Assembly: GCF_025567625.1 (NCBI RefSeq)
Contig: NZ_JAOQJC010000013.1
Location: forward strand, 99,937-163,936
DNA length: 64,000 bases
Reading direction: 5' to 3'
DNA from: Paenibacillus sp. J5C2022
GTDB taxonomy: Bacteria; Bacillota; Bacilli; Paenibacillales; Paenibacillaceae
In this document: piece after piece, positions 44,396 to 54,395 of the stretch
How the letters are laid out: every line of letters starts with the position of its first letter
How positions within the stretch are numbered: position 1 is the stretch's first letter
Position numbers and translations under genes: made by a program
Notes under the pieces: model-generated
Database searches by the model: none
What the model saw: the letters and a program-made list of their open reading frames with translations, nothing else
Told to the model about the DNA's origin: nothing

Positions 44396-47359
44396 TTACT
44401 GGGCAACAATCGTAATGGATGCTTCATCCTGAACGGAAATTGTCCATTTGCCGGCCGCTACATAAGGGGTCGCAACCCCAGATCCCGATCCCGATACGAT
44501 GATACGATCGGCCTCCGACGGTTCCAACGGCAGAATGACTTCGCCGAGAACGCCGCGCGGAAGACGAACATCCACTTTAAACTCACTTTCTCTACTTGTC
44601 CAGCTAACTCCCACAATACCTTCAGGGGTATTCAGTTTTCCTTCCGCCCAATGCAACCCTATTGGCTGTGGCGCAATTCTCACTTTTTTGAATCCCGCCT
44701 CCATAGGCGCAATGCCGAGAATAATCCGCGGAAGGAAATGGGCGGGTGCTACACTCCAGCCGTGACAATAGCTCCTCGTCGGATAATCGGAAGACCATCG
44801 ACCGGGCATATCCTCCCAGCAAGTCGTGCTTCCTTGCTCCAGCATATATCCCCAAGTTTCCTGAATTTCCTGAACAAGGGGGGGCAGCATGCCCGCCTTC
44901 TCAAGCGCCTGCAATTTGAAATACCGCATAAATGGGGTTGCGCAACGAACAAAGTCGGCAGGAGGCTCGACCAAGCGAGACAAGAGCGCCGATTGCCGCT
45001 CTGGCAGAGCGACATCATGAAGATAACAAAGCAAATTCGTCTGCTCGCTAAATACCGAACTCAGACGTCCATCCTCATGGATACAATCCGCATATGCTTG
45101 CCGCTGCCCACTCCATAAATGTGCATTCATTCCATCAATGATGGATGCCCGAAAAGCTCGAAGCTCCATAGCGTCCTGCTTACAGCCGAAATTATCCGCT
45201 AATTGCGCTGTCCTGCGGCAGCTCTCCGCCAACCAAGCGTTCACATGGGTTACAATCGCTCCGTCCGGACAGTCCATATCCGCCCAATCCAGTAAATTCC
45301 AGAAAGGTGAACGGATCAACCCCGTACCTTCATCGACACATTCATCGCGGAAGTAATGGATTTGCTTCACAAGCCACGGGTACATTTCCTCCGCGAACGC
45401 GGCGTCTCCCCAGTAGCCGTAATATTCCTCGCAAGCAATCGACCAGAGCAAGCTCCAGGTAGAGAGTACATTGACCCATCCACTTGGCACTTGTGATTCC
45501 ACGATGGGGGAGCGATTCATCGACGAAGCCGCAAGCCTTAAGCTTCTGCGAACCAGCGGGGCAGCGCCGGCTAATGTGGACTGCACCCCGGACATGACGT
45601 ATGCGTCACCTACCCAGAACGCCTGCTCATAGGTGGGACAATCAACAAACGCATCATCACTGCATAATTGTGCTGTTCGGCGGCTCATCTCAAAGATTTG
45701 ATTAAGCCTTTCATCGCCGCAACGGAACCCGCCAATTTTGGGAGAGGGATAGGTTCGCTGGATACAGCGCACAAAACGGATCTTCAAATCTCCATTTAAG
45801 TCGGACGCTTGAATCCCCCAATATCTGAACCCTCTCTGGATGAAGGAGCGATAGCGCTGCCAGCCTTTGCGCGCTACGTAGCGCAGTGTATTATGCATGG
45901 AATGCATATGCACGATATTCCCGCCCCGGTAGGCTTCGAATCCATAGCCGTCGATAATAGCGCCTTCCTCCGCACAGATCTCGAACTCGATCCAGCCCGC
46001 CGTCATCCGTTCGAATTCATAAATAATCCTGACCGCTTTCCCGGCACCGGGATCCCGCAGAAGGGTATAGTCCCCATTTCCGCCGCAGCTGCTGTACAGC
46101 CCCTGGATTTGATCCCTCGCCAAGCTCCCGGAGAGAACAACGGCATCCGTAAATTGCTGGAATACATTGGACACGTGTTCCTGCCCATGAGGAATAACCC
46201 GCATCCCTTCAAGCGCAGATAGTGACTTCCATGAGCCCACTGAGGCAAGTGATTGAGGCTCCATCGAATCCTCCAACAGAGGCGCGCCGAAGAAAACAAA
46301 TCTGCCCCCCGATATACCGGTGAGCCGCGGCTCCAGCCCAATGGAACGCCCGCTCTCCACCTCTTGAAAGGAAACTTGAAAATGATAATCGTGAGCCGTC
46401 CCATCTATTAAAAAAGAAAGCAGATGTTCTCCCTTGTCCATATAAACCTCATAGTCATATAAACCGCTCCAATGACTGCCGGATACATCTCTCGAAGTAG
46501 CGGCCTGTCCATCCACATAGAGCTTCACATTCATCCCTGAGGTACGGTCCTGGAAACAAAATCTCACATGAAGAGGACTGTCCGGCTTAACCGTCGTTGC
46601 AACCATGCCGCATACCGTATTCGGACTGGCATTGACAACTCCGGGCAGCAGCCATTGCCTCAAATCCATACTCCATGCGGGCTCAGGGAGCGCAACCATC
46701 TCGCAGGACTTGATGCTCGCAGGATACATCTCGTCCTCCGTTAACAGCGGGATGTCTCTTGGAATTAGCTTTATCCAAGGCTCGCACCCAGCAGCTCCAA
46801 GGAGCAGCGCCTCCCTCCACTCCTCATTGTCAACAAAACCCGCTTGCTTCCATCCAACAAGCTCCAGTCCCGCGTCATAATGCTCCGCATAAGCTTGCTG
46901 CGAAGAAATACGAGGCGTAGGACTGCCGAAGGAGCAATGACGCCGCCACTTCCAATCATGGCTGCTTACTACATCCAGCATCTTGCCGGACAAGGAATGA
47001 CCCGATAATCGCGCCAGCAAGCCCGGTGATCCAGCTATATATTGAAATGTGGACGTATTCAGCACATGAACCAGAACGGCAATGACATTGATCCCTGGCT
47101 GCAGCCACGCTTCCACCTCATACGTGTCGTAGAACCATTCCTGCGTCCAGCCGCGAACAGGGCCTTGTCCGATAAAATGTCCGTTCAACCAAACCGTGTA
47201 ACGGTAATCCGCTGTAATATGCAGCAAGGCTTCGTTCACCGGCTCCGATTGAAATTCATGGCGAAAGCAAACATAAGATGCCGCATCCTGATTGAATAAC
47301 ATGGCATGGTCAAAGCTGATCCATTGCGCTTCTCCAAAATCCGTTAACGCAAGTGTCAT
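44396..47359 (-). CDS. Alpha-L-rhamnosidase-like enzyme (GH78), cytoplasmic
   Basis: A 987-residue multidomain protein typical of GH78. It has N-terminal beta-sandwich domains (LLHITADYRYTVWLNGHFIGQGPVRGW), a central jelly-roll part, an (alpha/alpha)6 catalytic barrel with the acidic motif DCPTYEQAFWVGD (starting near residue 571), and a C-terminal beta-domain after GSTTCWEDMPGRWSSDYPTRSYCHGWS. In most GH78 enzymes the motif reads DCPxRxE; here Tyr and Gln replace Arg and Glu, so the subclass may differ. No signal peptide is present, so it should trim imported rhamnose-containing oligosaccharides. It is the last gene of the importer operon. ATG follows GAGAGGA. Confidence 0.85.
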   Translation of the reverse strand: MTLALTDFGEAQWISFDHAMLFNQDAASYVCFRHEFQSEPVNEALLHITADYRYTVWLNGHFIGQGPVRGWTQEWFYDTYEVEAWLQPGINVIAVLVHVLNTSTFQYIAGSPGLLARLSGHSLSGKMLDVVSSHDWKWRRHCSFGSPTPRISSQQAYAEHYDAGLELVGWKQAGFVDNEEWREALLLGAAGCEPWIKLIPRDIPLLTEDEMYPASIKSCEMVALPEPAWSMDLRQWLLPGVVNASPNTVCGMVATTVKPDSPLHVRFCFQDRTSGMNVKLYVDGQAATSRDVSGSHWSGLYDYEVYMDKGEHLLSFLIDGTAHDYHFQVSFQEVESGRSIGLEPRLTGISGGRFVFFGAPLLEDSMEPQSLASVGSWKSLSALEGMRVIPHGQEHVSNVFQQFTDAVVLSGSLARDQIQGLYSSCGGNGDYTLLRDPGAGKAVRIIYEFERMTAGWIEFEICAEEGAIIDGYGFEAYRGGNIVHMHSMHNTLRYVARKGWQRYRSFIQRGFRYWGIQASDLNGDLKIRFVRCIQRTYPSPKIGGFRCGDERLNQIFEMSRRTAQLCSDDAFVDCPTYEQAFWVGDAYVMSGVQSTLAGAAPLVRRSLRLAASSMNRSPIVESQVPSGWVNVLSTWSLLWSIACEEYYGYWGDAAFAEEMYPWLVKQIHYFRDECVDEGTGLIRSPFWNLLDWADMDCPDGAIVTHVNAWLAESCRRTAQLADNFGCKQDAMELRAFRASIIDGMNAHLWSGQRQAYADCIHEDGRLSSVFSEQTNLLCYLHDVALPERQSALLSRLVEPPADFVRCATPFMRYFKLQALEKAGMLPPLVQEIQETWGYMLEQGSTTCWEDMPGRWSSDYPTRSYCHGWSVAPAHFLPRIILGIAPMEAGFKKVRIAPQPIGLHWAEGKLNTPEGIVGVSWTSRESEFKVDVRLPRGVLGEVILPLEPSEADRIIVSGSGSGVATPYVAAGKWTISVQDEASITIVAQ

Positions 47360-47441
47360 TCGGATTACATCCTCTCTATTCGCCCGATAAGCTTCTTGAA
47401 GCTGACCTAGTTACAATGACCCGCTAATAGGCAGCATTCAG

Positions 47442-48173
47442 CTAGCCTCCCTTGCCTTTTATATCTTCCAATGATACGAGACGCTCCCCATACTCGGTGT
47501 CTGCTCCGGCCGTCGGGGCGGCCCACTTGACCGCGTTGGAAATCACCTGCAAGATGTCCTTGTTATGATAGGTTGGATAAGTTTCGTGCCCAGGCCTGAA
47601 ATAAAAAATTTTCCCTTTGTTTCTGCGATAAGTGCAGCCGCTCCGGAACACTTCTCCTCCTTCGAACCAGCTGACAAATATTAATTCATCCGGCGCTGGA
47701 ATATCAAAGTGTTCGCCATACATTTCCTCACGCTCCAGCTCAATATATTTCCCTAATCCTTCTGCTATTGGATGAGAAGGATCGACCACCCAAAGCCGCT
47801 CCTTCTCGTCTGCGATGCGCCATGATAAGCCGCATCCCGTTCCCATCAGCTTGCGGAACAGCTTGGAGACATGACCGGAATGCAGGACGATCAACCCCAT
47901 TCCTTCCAGCACTCTCTTATGCACGCGATCTACGATGGCGTCTTCTACAGTCTCCTGCAACATATGGCCCCACCAGATCAACACATCCGTTTCGGCCAAT
48001 ACGTCATCCGTTAATCCATGCTCGTCCTGATCCTGGGTCGCCGTTCTGGCAACGATGCTTTCGCCCGCTATCCCCTTTGCGATGGCATGGTGCATACCCT
48101 CCGGATAGATGCGGCTAACGCGGGGATCCACCTTTTCATGATAATATTCATTCCATACCGTCACTCTTATCAT
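47442..48173 (-). CDS. ThuA-like trehalose-utilisation domain protein
   Basis: A 243-residue class I glutamine-amidotransferase-like fold protein of the ThuA family. Features: [32 protein letters not shown] at the N-terminus, [29 protein letters not shown], and [29 protein letters not shown] near the end. ThuA works with the Gfo/Idh-type ThuB in rhizobial trehalose catabolism through 3-keto sugars. Here an oxidoreductase of that superfamily is encoded 28 bases upstream, which points to a similar oxidised-sugar step. ATG follows GGGAGGGAGG. The exact reaction is not known. Confidence 0.85.
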   Translation of the reverse strand: MIRVTVWNEYYHEKVDPRVSRIYPEGMHHAIAKGIAGESIVARTATQDQDEHGLTDDVLAETDVLIWWGHMLQETVEDAIVDRVHKRVLEGMGLIVLHSGHVSKLFRKLMGTGCGLSWRIADEKERLWVVDPSHPIAEGLGKYIELEREEMYGEHFDIPAPDELIFVSWFEGGEVFRSGCTYRRNKGKIFYFRPGHETYPTYHNKDILQVISNAVKWAAPTAGADTEYGERLVSLEDIKGKGG

Positions 48174-48201
48174 AAGCTTTTGCCTCCCTCCCGTTTCCTG
48201 T

Positions 48202-49263
48202 CTATAGTTTAACTTCGGAACCCGTTTCCGCAGACTTATAAATGGCGCTTAAAATCTTAACCATATCCACTCCGAATTGAGGCAGAATAATAGGTTCGGC
48301 TCGCCTCTGCACACAATCTACAAAGTGGTTGATATTTTCCGTGTGAGGATGTATGTCGGCGGGGAATTTAGGTATAATGTCGCAATGAATCCCCTCAATA
48401 TCGGTGAACAGCTTGCAATCCCGATCAGTAAGCTTCGCCCCGGCTTGCGTGCCGCGCAGCTCCAGATAAGCCATCTCTTCCTCCACATGAGAGGCCCAGC
48501 TAAACTCGATTTGCAACGTAGCGCCATTATCAAAACGAATGAAACCCGAAGCCAAGTCCTCAACGTCGTTTCTATATGCGGCTTGCGTGTGCGGCGACTG
48601 CACCGATTGCGACAGCCGAAGATGCTTGTCGCCAAACTTGCTGTAAGCAGCTCCAACAACGGATACAGGTTTTGGACTGCCCATCAGCCATACGCTTAAA
48701 TCGATAAAATGAATGCCCAAATCAATTAAAGGACCGCCGCCGGATAACGCTTTATTCGTAAACCAGCCGCTGCCGGGAATGCCCCAGCGCCTTTGCCAGC
48801 CGCATCGGCCTGTGTAAATGTCTCCCATATGGCCTTTTTCTATATATTTCTTCAGAAACTGCGATTCCGCGCGAAACCGGTTATTGCGGGTAACCATCAG
48901 AATGTTTCCGCTCTTCTTGGCTTCATCCGCCATTCTCTGCGCTTCCTCCGGATTGATGGCGTCCGGCTTCTCGCAATAAACATGTTTGCCCGCATGAAGC
49001 GCGGCGACGGAAACTTCGGAATGAAACAGATTTGGAGTCGTTATATCCACCATATCGATCTCTTTATCGGCAAGCATTTCACGATAGTCGGTGTAAATGC
49101 CGGCGCTCCCATGTTCATGGGCCATCGCCGCCGCAGCGTTTTCATTTACGTCGCAGAAAGCAACGATTTCAACCTCCGGATGAGCATTCCACGCCGGCAG
49201 GTGAGCGTATTTAAATATATTGCCCGCTCCCACAACACCCAGCTTTAATTTTTTCAACAACAT
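48202..49263 (-). CDS. Gfo/Idh/MocA-family oxidoreductase
   Basis: A 353-residue NAD(P)-dependent sugar oxidoreductase. Rossmann motif [17 protein letters not shown] is at the N-terminus, EKPDA ([14 protein letters not shown]) at the usual place, and the C-terminal alpha/beta domain has [21 protein letters not shown] with the catalytic-type His. It is cytoplasmic. It sits between the esterase and ThuA genes in the importer operon and may oxidise the imported sugar (for example at C3), as ThuB does; that role is inferred from family and neighbours. ATG at MLLKKLKLG follows GAAGGAG. Confidence 0.9.
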   Translation of the reverse strand: MLLKKLKLGVVGAGNIFKYAHLPAWNAHPEVEIVAFCDVNENAAAAMAHEHGSAGIYTDYREMLADKEIDMVDITTPNLFHSEVSVAALHAGKHVYCEKPDAINPEEAQRMADEAKKSGNILMVTRNNRFRAESQFLKKYIEKGHMGDIYTGRCGWQRRWGIPGSGWFTNKALSGGGPLIDLGIHFIDLSVWLMGSPKPVSVVGAAYSKFGDKHLRLSQSVQSPHTQAAYRNDVEDLASGFIRFDNGATLQIEFSWASHVEEEMAYLELRGTQAGAKLTDRDCKLFTDIEGIHCDIIPKFPADIHPHTENINHFVDCVQRRAEPIILPQFGVDMVKILSAIYKSAETGSEVKL

Positions 49264-49285
49264 CTTCTCCTTCTTGCGCACAGAT

Positions 49286-50701
49286 TCATAATGAAATGGA
49301 ATAACGAAATACGGGAACAGCTAGATCCGCTCCGTCTCGAAGATTGCATACAGGATTAAAGCCTTTGCCGTACCATAGCTCCACTCTGTCAGGCGCGCTC
49401 TCCCTCAGCTTTACGATAACGGTATTGGAATTTGCACGGTCCAAGCGGCAATCCATTACAGGAAGAGCCGCCCCTTCATGCTCAATTCGAAACCCGCGTA
49501 TATCCTTGCCCGGCCGCAGCCCCCCGTTGACATGCTCAAACTCGATACGAAGCGTCGTTCTTTCCCTATCCGCAAAAGAGCAGCACCGCACGCGAGGGCC
49601 TCTTTCATATGCGGCATCCTGGAAGCATAGCCTTCTAGCTAGCAGCGCAAAGCGATTGCCAAGCTTCTTTAACGCGGGCGTGCTCAGATGAATGGCGTCG
49701 GACAAGGAAAGATCGATCGTCGATACGAGCGCGACATGTGACAGTTCGCTTTCCATATGGATTTGATCCAGCTGAATGCCGTTCCATACCGGGAATACAT
49801 CCCCTTCCCCCAACCAAGTGTTCAATTGAGCATAAAAGATAGGCAGCTCCGGTTGCCCCGAATCACGCCTTAACGCTTCTATAAATGAAATAAATCGTTG
49901 CTTGTACTCCGCCGCCTTCTTCCAATCCGCAGCATCCGATTCGCCTTGGTACCATAAACAGGCTCTGACCTTCCCTCCAACAGCGGACACTCTTCTAAAC
50001 ATGGAGCCGTAGAACGATTGACCGCCATCTGACAGCCCGGCGGGGTCCCACTGCTCCATATCCGTTCCTCCATGAGCGCACATCAGCAGTCCGATCGGAA
50101 CCTTAGAGTACTCTTTCATCGCCTTGCCGAAGCTTATTCCAAGACCCGCACCAAACTCTCTAAAAAATCTCTCTTGCCTCGCCGCATCTTCCTTCTGTCC
50201 CTCTGGAACTTTCCAATGAACGGGGTCCGACGCTTCGTTAAACCAGCACAATGGATCGTTCGCTATTCCCCATTGATCGTTCAGATAGAAGCATCTGACC
50301 CATGGCGAGGGGCGTTCCGTCCCTATAAGCTTGCCCACGCCTTCCATATTGGATTGTCCCGCAAGAAGATACACATCGCCGACACCGATACCATTCCTCC
50401 GATCTCGATATACAGCTTCCCCGCCGTTGCTGTAAGCCACCACTTCCAAACTGTAATCCCCCGCTAATACCCCTTGAAAGACGCCCTCGCAACTATTTCC
50501 ATCCACTTGCAAAGAAATAGTGTATTCGCCAACCGCCTCTTTTTCTCCTAGAGGACGCAAGTGGCATTGCATGGACAACTGCCGCTTTTCCCCTTGTGAA
50601 ATCTGAAGCTTGACGGGAATGTCCGCATATCCTCTATTATCCCTTTGATGCACACTGTATGAATGCGGATATTCCAATTGGAAAACCCCGTTTTCAGCCA
50701 T
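49286..50701 (-). CDS. SASA-domain (sialate O-acetylesterase-like) carbohydrate esterase
   Basis: A 471-residue esterase of the SGNH-type SASA family. The catalytic Ser117 is in LLAGQSNMEGVG. WYQGESDAADWKKAAEYKQRF gives the block V-type motif with Glu, and SDAIHLS supplies the Asp/His. A beta-sandwich precedes the catalytic domain (residues about 1-105) and another follows it. No signal peptide is present, so it would remove acetyl groups from imported oligosaccharides before glycosidases act. The second of two close ATGs (50701) has AAAGGAGG at 8 bases and is preferred. It follows the permease genes directly. Confidence 0.87.
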   Translation of the reverse strand: MAENGVFQLEYPHSYSVHQRDNRGYADIPVKLQISQGEKRQLSMQCHLRPLGEKEAVGEYTISLQVDGNSCEGVFQGVLAGDYSLEVVAYSNGGEAVYRDRRNGIGVGDVYLLAGQSNMEGVGKLIGTERPSPWVRCFYLNDQWGIANDPLCWFNEASDPVHWKVPEGQKEDAARQERFFREFGAGLGISFGKAMKEYSKVPIGLLMCAHGGTDMEQWDPAGLSDGGQSFYGSMFRRVSAVGGKVRACLWYQGESDAADWKKAAEYKQRFISFIEALRRDSGQPELPIFYAQLNTWLGEGDVFPVWNGIQLDQIHMESELSHVALVSTIDLSLSDAIHLSTPALKKLGNRFALLARRLCFQDAAYERGPRVRCCSFADRERTTLRIEFEHVNGGLRPGKDIRGFRIEHEGAALPVMDCRLDRANSNTVIVKLRESAPDRVELWYGKGFNPVCNLRDGADLAVPVFRYSISL

Positions 50702-50736
50702 CGTCATATCCTCCTTTCCACCATATTCGGTTATTG

Positions 50737-51621
50737 TTATTCCTTTACGCTTCCAAGCACAATGCCCTTCACAAAATACTTCTGCAGAAACGGGTACAAA
50801 ATCAAGATAGGAAGAGCTCCCAGAAAAATTTGCGCCGCTTTCATCGTTCTGTCGGACACCTCGCTAAGCTCCTGCATCTCTTGCAGCGTCACGCTGCTTA
50901 AATCCCGTTGAATGATTATGGTTTGCAAATAGCTGGAAAGCGGATATTGATCTCGGCTGTTCATATAGATCAAGCCGTCAAACCAGGAATTCCAATGGCC
51001 GACAATTGAAAGCAGCGTAATCGTCGCCAGTCCCGGCAGTGACAACGGAGCATAAATGCGCCATAATGCCGTCCAATGACTGGCCCCGTCTATGAATGAA
51101 GCTTCCTCCAGCTCTTTCGGCAGCCCCCGAAAAAAGTTAATCATAAGAATGACGCTGAAGACGGGCACAGCTCCTGGAATAACAAGAGACCAGATTGTAT
51201 CCAGCAAATTCGTATAATTGATCACCATATAAGTCGGAATGAGTCCGCCGTTGAACAGCATGGTGAATACAAATATCCAGACCATCCATGTCCTTCCCCG
51301 GAACGATTTGGTTTCCTTGGATAACGGGTAGGCTGTCAACAGAACCATTAGCAGTTGTATGGAAGCTCCCAATCCAACCCGCTTCAGCGTAACAACAAAA
51401 GCTTCTAAAAACGCGGGATTCTGAGCGACGAACTGATACGACTTAAGAGTGAAATCCACAGGCCATAGGTTGACCTGTCCGGCCGTCGCCGCAGCGCTGG
51501 AGCTGAATGAAACGGCCAATACATGAACCAAGGGAAGAACGCATAACAACGACAGCAATCCCAAGAAGCAATAATTCGATAAGACAAATAGTGTGCGACC
51601 AAACGTACGCTGAACCTTCAT
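50737..51621 (-). CDS. Carbohydrate ABC transporter permease (CUT1, LplC/YtcP type)
   Basis: A 294-residue inner-membrane permease with six helices and the EAA loop EEASFIDGASHWTALWRIYAPLSLPG. This is the second permease of a CUT1 importer for oligosaccharides. C-terminal FLQKYFVKGIVLGSVKE is the classic LplC/YtcP ending. ATG follows GGGGAGAGAGG. It lies 17 bases after the first permease gene. No dedicated ATPase is encoded in the cluster, so a shared MsmX-type ATPase elsewhere is expected, as for B. subtilis YesOPQ and YtcQP systems. Confidence 0.92.
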   Translation of the reverse strand: MKVQRTFGRTLFVLSNYCFLGLLSLLCVLPLVHVLAVSFSSSAAATAGQVNLWPVDFTLKSYQFVAQNPAFLEAFVVTLKRVGLGASIQLLMVLLTAYPLSKETKSFRGRTWMVWIFVFTMLFNGGLIPTYMVINYTNLLDTIWSLVIPGAVPVFSVILMINFFRGLPKELEEASFIDGASHWTALWRIYAPLSLPGLATITLLSIVGHWNSWFDGLIYMNSRDQYPLSSYLQTIIIQRDLSSVTLQEMQELSEVSDRTMKAAQIFLGALPILILYPFLQKYFVKGIVLGSVKE

Positions 51622-51638
51622 CCTCTCTCCCCCTCTCG

Positions 51639-52538
51639 TCAAAAGATCCGGTAATTGGCGAACCGATAGGCGAGCCAATAGGAGATTGTAATCAAAATGA
51701 AGGAAACCACCGACTTGAACAACCCCATAGCCGTAGCTAAACCATATTGGGCATCCACTAAGCCCATCCGGTAAATCATCGTATCTAATACATCTCCGGT
51801 TTCATACACAATGGGACTGTATAAATTAAAAATTTGATCAAAACCCGCATTCAGCACATTGCCCAAGCTTAACGTCGCCAGCAAAATAATGATCGGCGAA
51901 ATGCCTGGGAGCGTCACATTCCATGTCTGCCTCCAGCGTGAGGCGCCGTCAATCGCTGCCGCTTCATACAAGGTGGGATTAATGCTCGTCAACGCTGCGA
52001 AATAAACGATCGTGCTAAATCCAAATTCCTTCCAAACATCGGATAGGATGATGATGAAACGAAACCAGCGATTGTCGGCCAGGAAAAAAACCGCCTCTCC
52101 GCCCAACGCCTGAATGACTTGGTTCACCAATCCTTCCGACGGGGATAACAAATCCACGAGAATGCCTCCCAGAATAACCCATGAGAGAAAGTGGGGCAAA
52201 TAGATGAGCGTTTGCACACTTCGCTTAAATGCGCTTTTGCTCACTTCGTTCAATAGCAGCGATACGACAAGCGGAACGATTAACCCCGCTATCATCTTCA
52301 GAACAGCGATTATGACGGTATTCCATAATACCGGAAACGTGTCCGGCAATTGAACAATATACGCAAAGTTACTCATGCCAATCCATTCGGAATCGAAAAA
52401 GCCTTTAGCAGGGATAAAGCGCTGAAAGGCGATCCCGATCCCGATCATGGGCAAATAGCTATAAATGAATAGGATAATCAAGCCTGGAATGAGCATGAGA
52501 TATAATGGGAGTTCCCTGTATAGCTTTCCGGAAAACAT
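51639..52538 (-). CDS. Carbohydrate ABC transporter permease (CUT1, LplB/YteP type)
   Basis: A 299-residue permease with six helices, the N-terminal LYLMLIPGLIILFIYSYLPMIGIGIAF helix and the EAA loop YEAAAIDGASRWRQTWNVTLPGI. It forms the translocation path with the second permease and follows the binding-protein gene by 24 bases. ATG is preceded by AGGAGAG. LplB/YteP-type permeases usually serve pectin- or rhamnogalacturonan-derived oligosaccharides, which agrees with the rhamnosidase gene downstream. Confidence 0.92.
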   Translation of the reverse strand: MFSGKLYRELPLYLMLIPGLIILFIYSYLPMIGIGIAFQRFIPAKGFFDSEWIGMSNFAYIVQLPDTFPVLWNTVIIAVLKMIAGLIVPLVVSLLLNEVSKSAFKRSVQTLIYLPHFLSWVILGGILVDLLSPSEGLVNQVIQALGGEAVFFLADNRWFRFIIILSDVWKEFGFSTIVYFAALTSINPTLYEAAAIDGASRWRQTWNVTLPGISPIIILLATLSLGNVLNAGFDQIFNLYSPIVYETGDVLDTMIYRMGLVDAQYGLATAMGLFKSVVSFILITISYWLAYRFANYRIF

Positions 52539-52562
52539 GATATCTCTCCTGTCAAATCTCTT

Positions 52563-54290
52563 CTATTTCGCAGATTTGTACCACGCGTTGACTTCAGCTG
52601 TAATCTGGTCGCCGCCAAGCTGCTTCCACTGTGAAACAAACTTGTCGAACTCGTCGGGGGATACGGCTCCCATAATAATTTTTGTGAACGTTTCCAGCTC
52701 CAGTTTGTCTAAAATAGCCTGCTTCTCTACCATTGTTTGAGTTGGAGGACCTCCATACAGGGAATCGCGATAATGATCGCCTGCAATATATCCATCTACC
52801 ACTTCCATCGTTTTCATAAAGGAGTATTGCACCCAGTACTTCGGATCTTGCGTCTCCATGTATTTCAGAATCTCATCGTAGGTCACTTTCTGCTCCGGTT
52901 TTAATTGGGAAGGATCCTTTGCCAGCACAGCCGTTCGAATCTCGGAGGCGTAGTTCATATTTGCCGTAACGAAAGAGGAATTGATCAAAGCGGTATTAAT
53001 GATTTCAATTCCATCCTGCGATTTGCCGTATTTGTAGTTGCTTTCGATCGTCACCTTCTGAGGAGCCAGCTTCTCCAAGTACAGATTAGCCATCTTAATA
53101 ACTGCTTCCGGATTGGCATAACCTTTCTTGACGACAAACCATTGGCTAAGCGGGAAATAATACGACAGCTTCAGCGGCTCTCCATTGACCGTTGGAATCG
53201 GATAGGCTACCCAATTGGCGGTCGGGTCCTTCTGCACAGCTTCACCAAGCGGCCAGTTCATTGCCCAGCCGTATCCGAAGTATAGACCCGCTTTGCCGCC
53301 CGTTATGCCTTCCAGCGCTTTCGCAGTATCCTTAACGCCGAACTCCGGATCGATAATACCGGCTTTGTACAGCTCCTGCAGCTTGGTCAAAGCCGTCTTC
53401 ACTTCCGGCTGAATACTGCCGTAAGCCAAGCCGTCGCCAGCCGGATCTTTGATCCACATATACTGCTTCCAAGCTACATTGGACGGATTTCCTTGATAAG
53501 CATTGAAGAAGCCTTGCAGATCGGGATAGCCATTAATATCCTTGCTTATCGGAATTCCGTATGTGTCTTTCTTTTGATTGCCGTCAGGATCCTGCTCTGT
53601 GAAGGCAGTGGCTATTGCCAACACATCATCCCATGTTTTCGGTTCAGGCAGGTTTAACTTGTCAAGCCAGTCCTTGCGAACCCATAGCACCTCGCTGCCC
53701 GAGTAGTCTCCACTGCCCGTTACAGGCAGCGCCATTAGCTTGCCGTTCACCGTAGAGGAGCCGAGACCGCTGTCGCCGTATTCAGCGATCGCTTCTTTTA
53801 GAAGCGGAGAAGCATATTTGTTGAACGCCTCCGTCAAGTCTTCAAGCTGATCTGCTTCTACCAATTGCTTTAGCGTCTTGGCGTCTACAGAGAACGTATC
53901 CGGCAAATCGCCGGAAGAGATGGATAGATTAAGCTTCTGATAATACTGATCCGAGGTGCCAGTCGTAACCCAATCATATTTGAGGTTGATGCCAAGCTCT
54001 TCCGCGTAAGCTCTTGTCCAAGTATTGTCGTTTTCGTTGTCTCCGTCTATAAACTTTGTGCCCTGATTGTAATTGCGGACCGCTGTGAGCTCGATAGGCG
54101 TTTCATATTTGCCAAGCGGATCGGCCGGCTTCCCGGAATCATCGCTCTCAGTCGGCTCTGTTGCAGGAGAAGATTCTGGTGTTTGACTTGCGCCAGGACT
54201 GGTCGCTTTGTTGGTGCTGCAAGCCGCCAACAACATTGAGAACGTTAGTACAACCATCATAATGACTACAGTGATATTACGAGCCTTCAT
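52563..54290 (-). CDS. Extracellular solute-binding lipoprotein (family 1, LplA/YtcQ type)
   Basis: A 575-residue binding lipoprotein of the large CUT1 class. The signal peptide ends in the lipobox LLAAC, followed by a Ser/Thr/Pro/Glu-rich linker (about 25-60). The body shows LPDTFSVDAKTLKQLVEADQLEDLTEAFNKYASPLLKE and NLPEPKTWDDVLAIATAFTEQDPDGNQKKDTYGIP, typical of LplA/YtcQ. ATG follows GGGGG with 8-base spacing. A terminator at 54343-54372 stands between it and the regulator gene, so the importer operon has its own promoter, presumably activated by the YesN-like regulator. Confidence 0.92.
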   Translation of the reverse strand: MKARNITVVIMMVVLTFSMLLAACSTNKATSPGASQTPESSPATEPTESDDSGKPADPLGKYETPIELTAVRNYNQGTKFIDGDNENDNTWTRAYAEELGINLKYDWVTTGTSDQYYQKLNLSISSGDLPDTFSVDAKTLKQLVEADQLEDLTEAFNKYASPLLKEAIAEYGDSGLGSSTVNGKLMALPVTGSGDYSGSEVLWVRKDWLDKLNLPEPKTWDDVLAIATAFTEQDPDGNQKKDTYGIPISKDINGYPDLQGFFNAYQGNPSNVAWKQYMWIKDPAGDGLAYGSIQPEVKTALTKLQELYKAGIIDPEFGVKDTAKALEGITGGKAGLYFGYGWAMNWPLGEAVQKDPTANWVAYPIPTVNGEPLKLSYYFPLSQWFVVKKGYANPEAVIKMANLYLEKLAPQKVTIESNYKYGKSQDGIEIINTALINSSFVTANMNYASEIRTAVLAKDPSQLKPEQKVTYDEILKYMETQDPKYWVQYSFMKTMEVVDGYIAGDHYRDSLYGGPPTQTMVEKQAILDKLELETFTKIIMGAVSPDEFDKFVSQWKQLGGDQITAEVNAWYKSAK

Positions 54291-54342
54291 GTGTGTAACC
54301 CCCAATAGATTAATTTCAGAAGTTTCCTTCCTGTATTCATCA

Positions 54343-54372
54343 TAAAAAAAATAGAGTCTCCCATCGACTCTA
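54343..54372 (-). terminator. Terminator after the YesM/YesN-type genes
   Basis: On the minus strand TAGAGTC / GACTCTA (54366-54372 with 54352-54358) with a seven-base loop is followed by eight T's. It separates regulator expression from the importer operon. Confidence 0.88.
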
Positions 54373-54395
54373 AAGATTCTACTTTCCACTCACTT

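Noticed and set aside
44303..44400. Terminator for the rhamnosidase gene on the minus strand
   Set aside because: The copD hairpin has a U-tract only on the plus strand, and the small TTGCC/GGCAA hairpin at the rhamnosidase stop has none.
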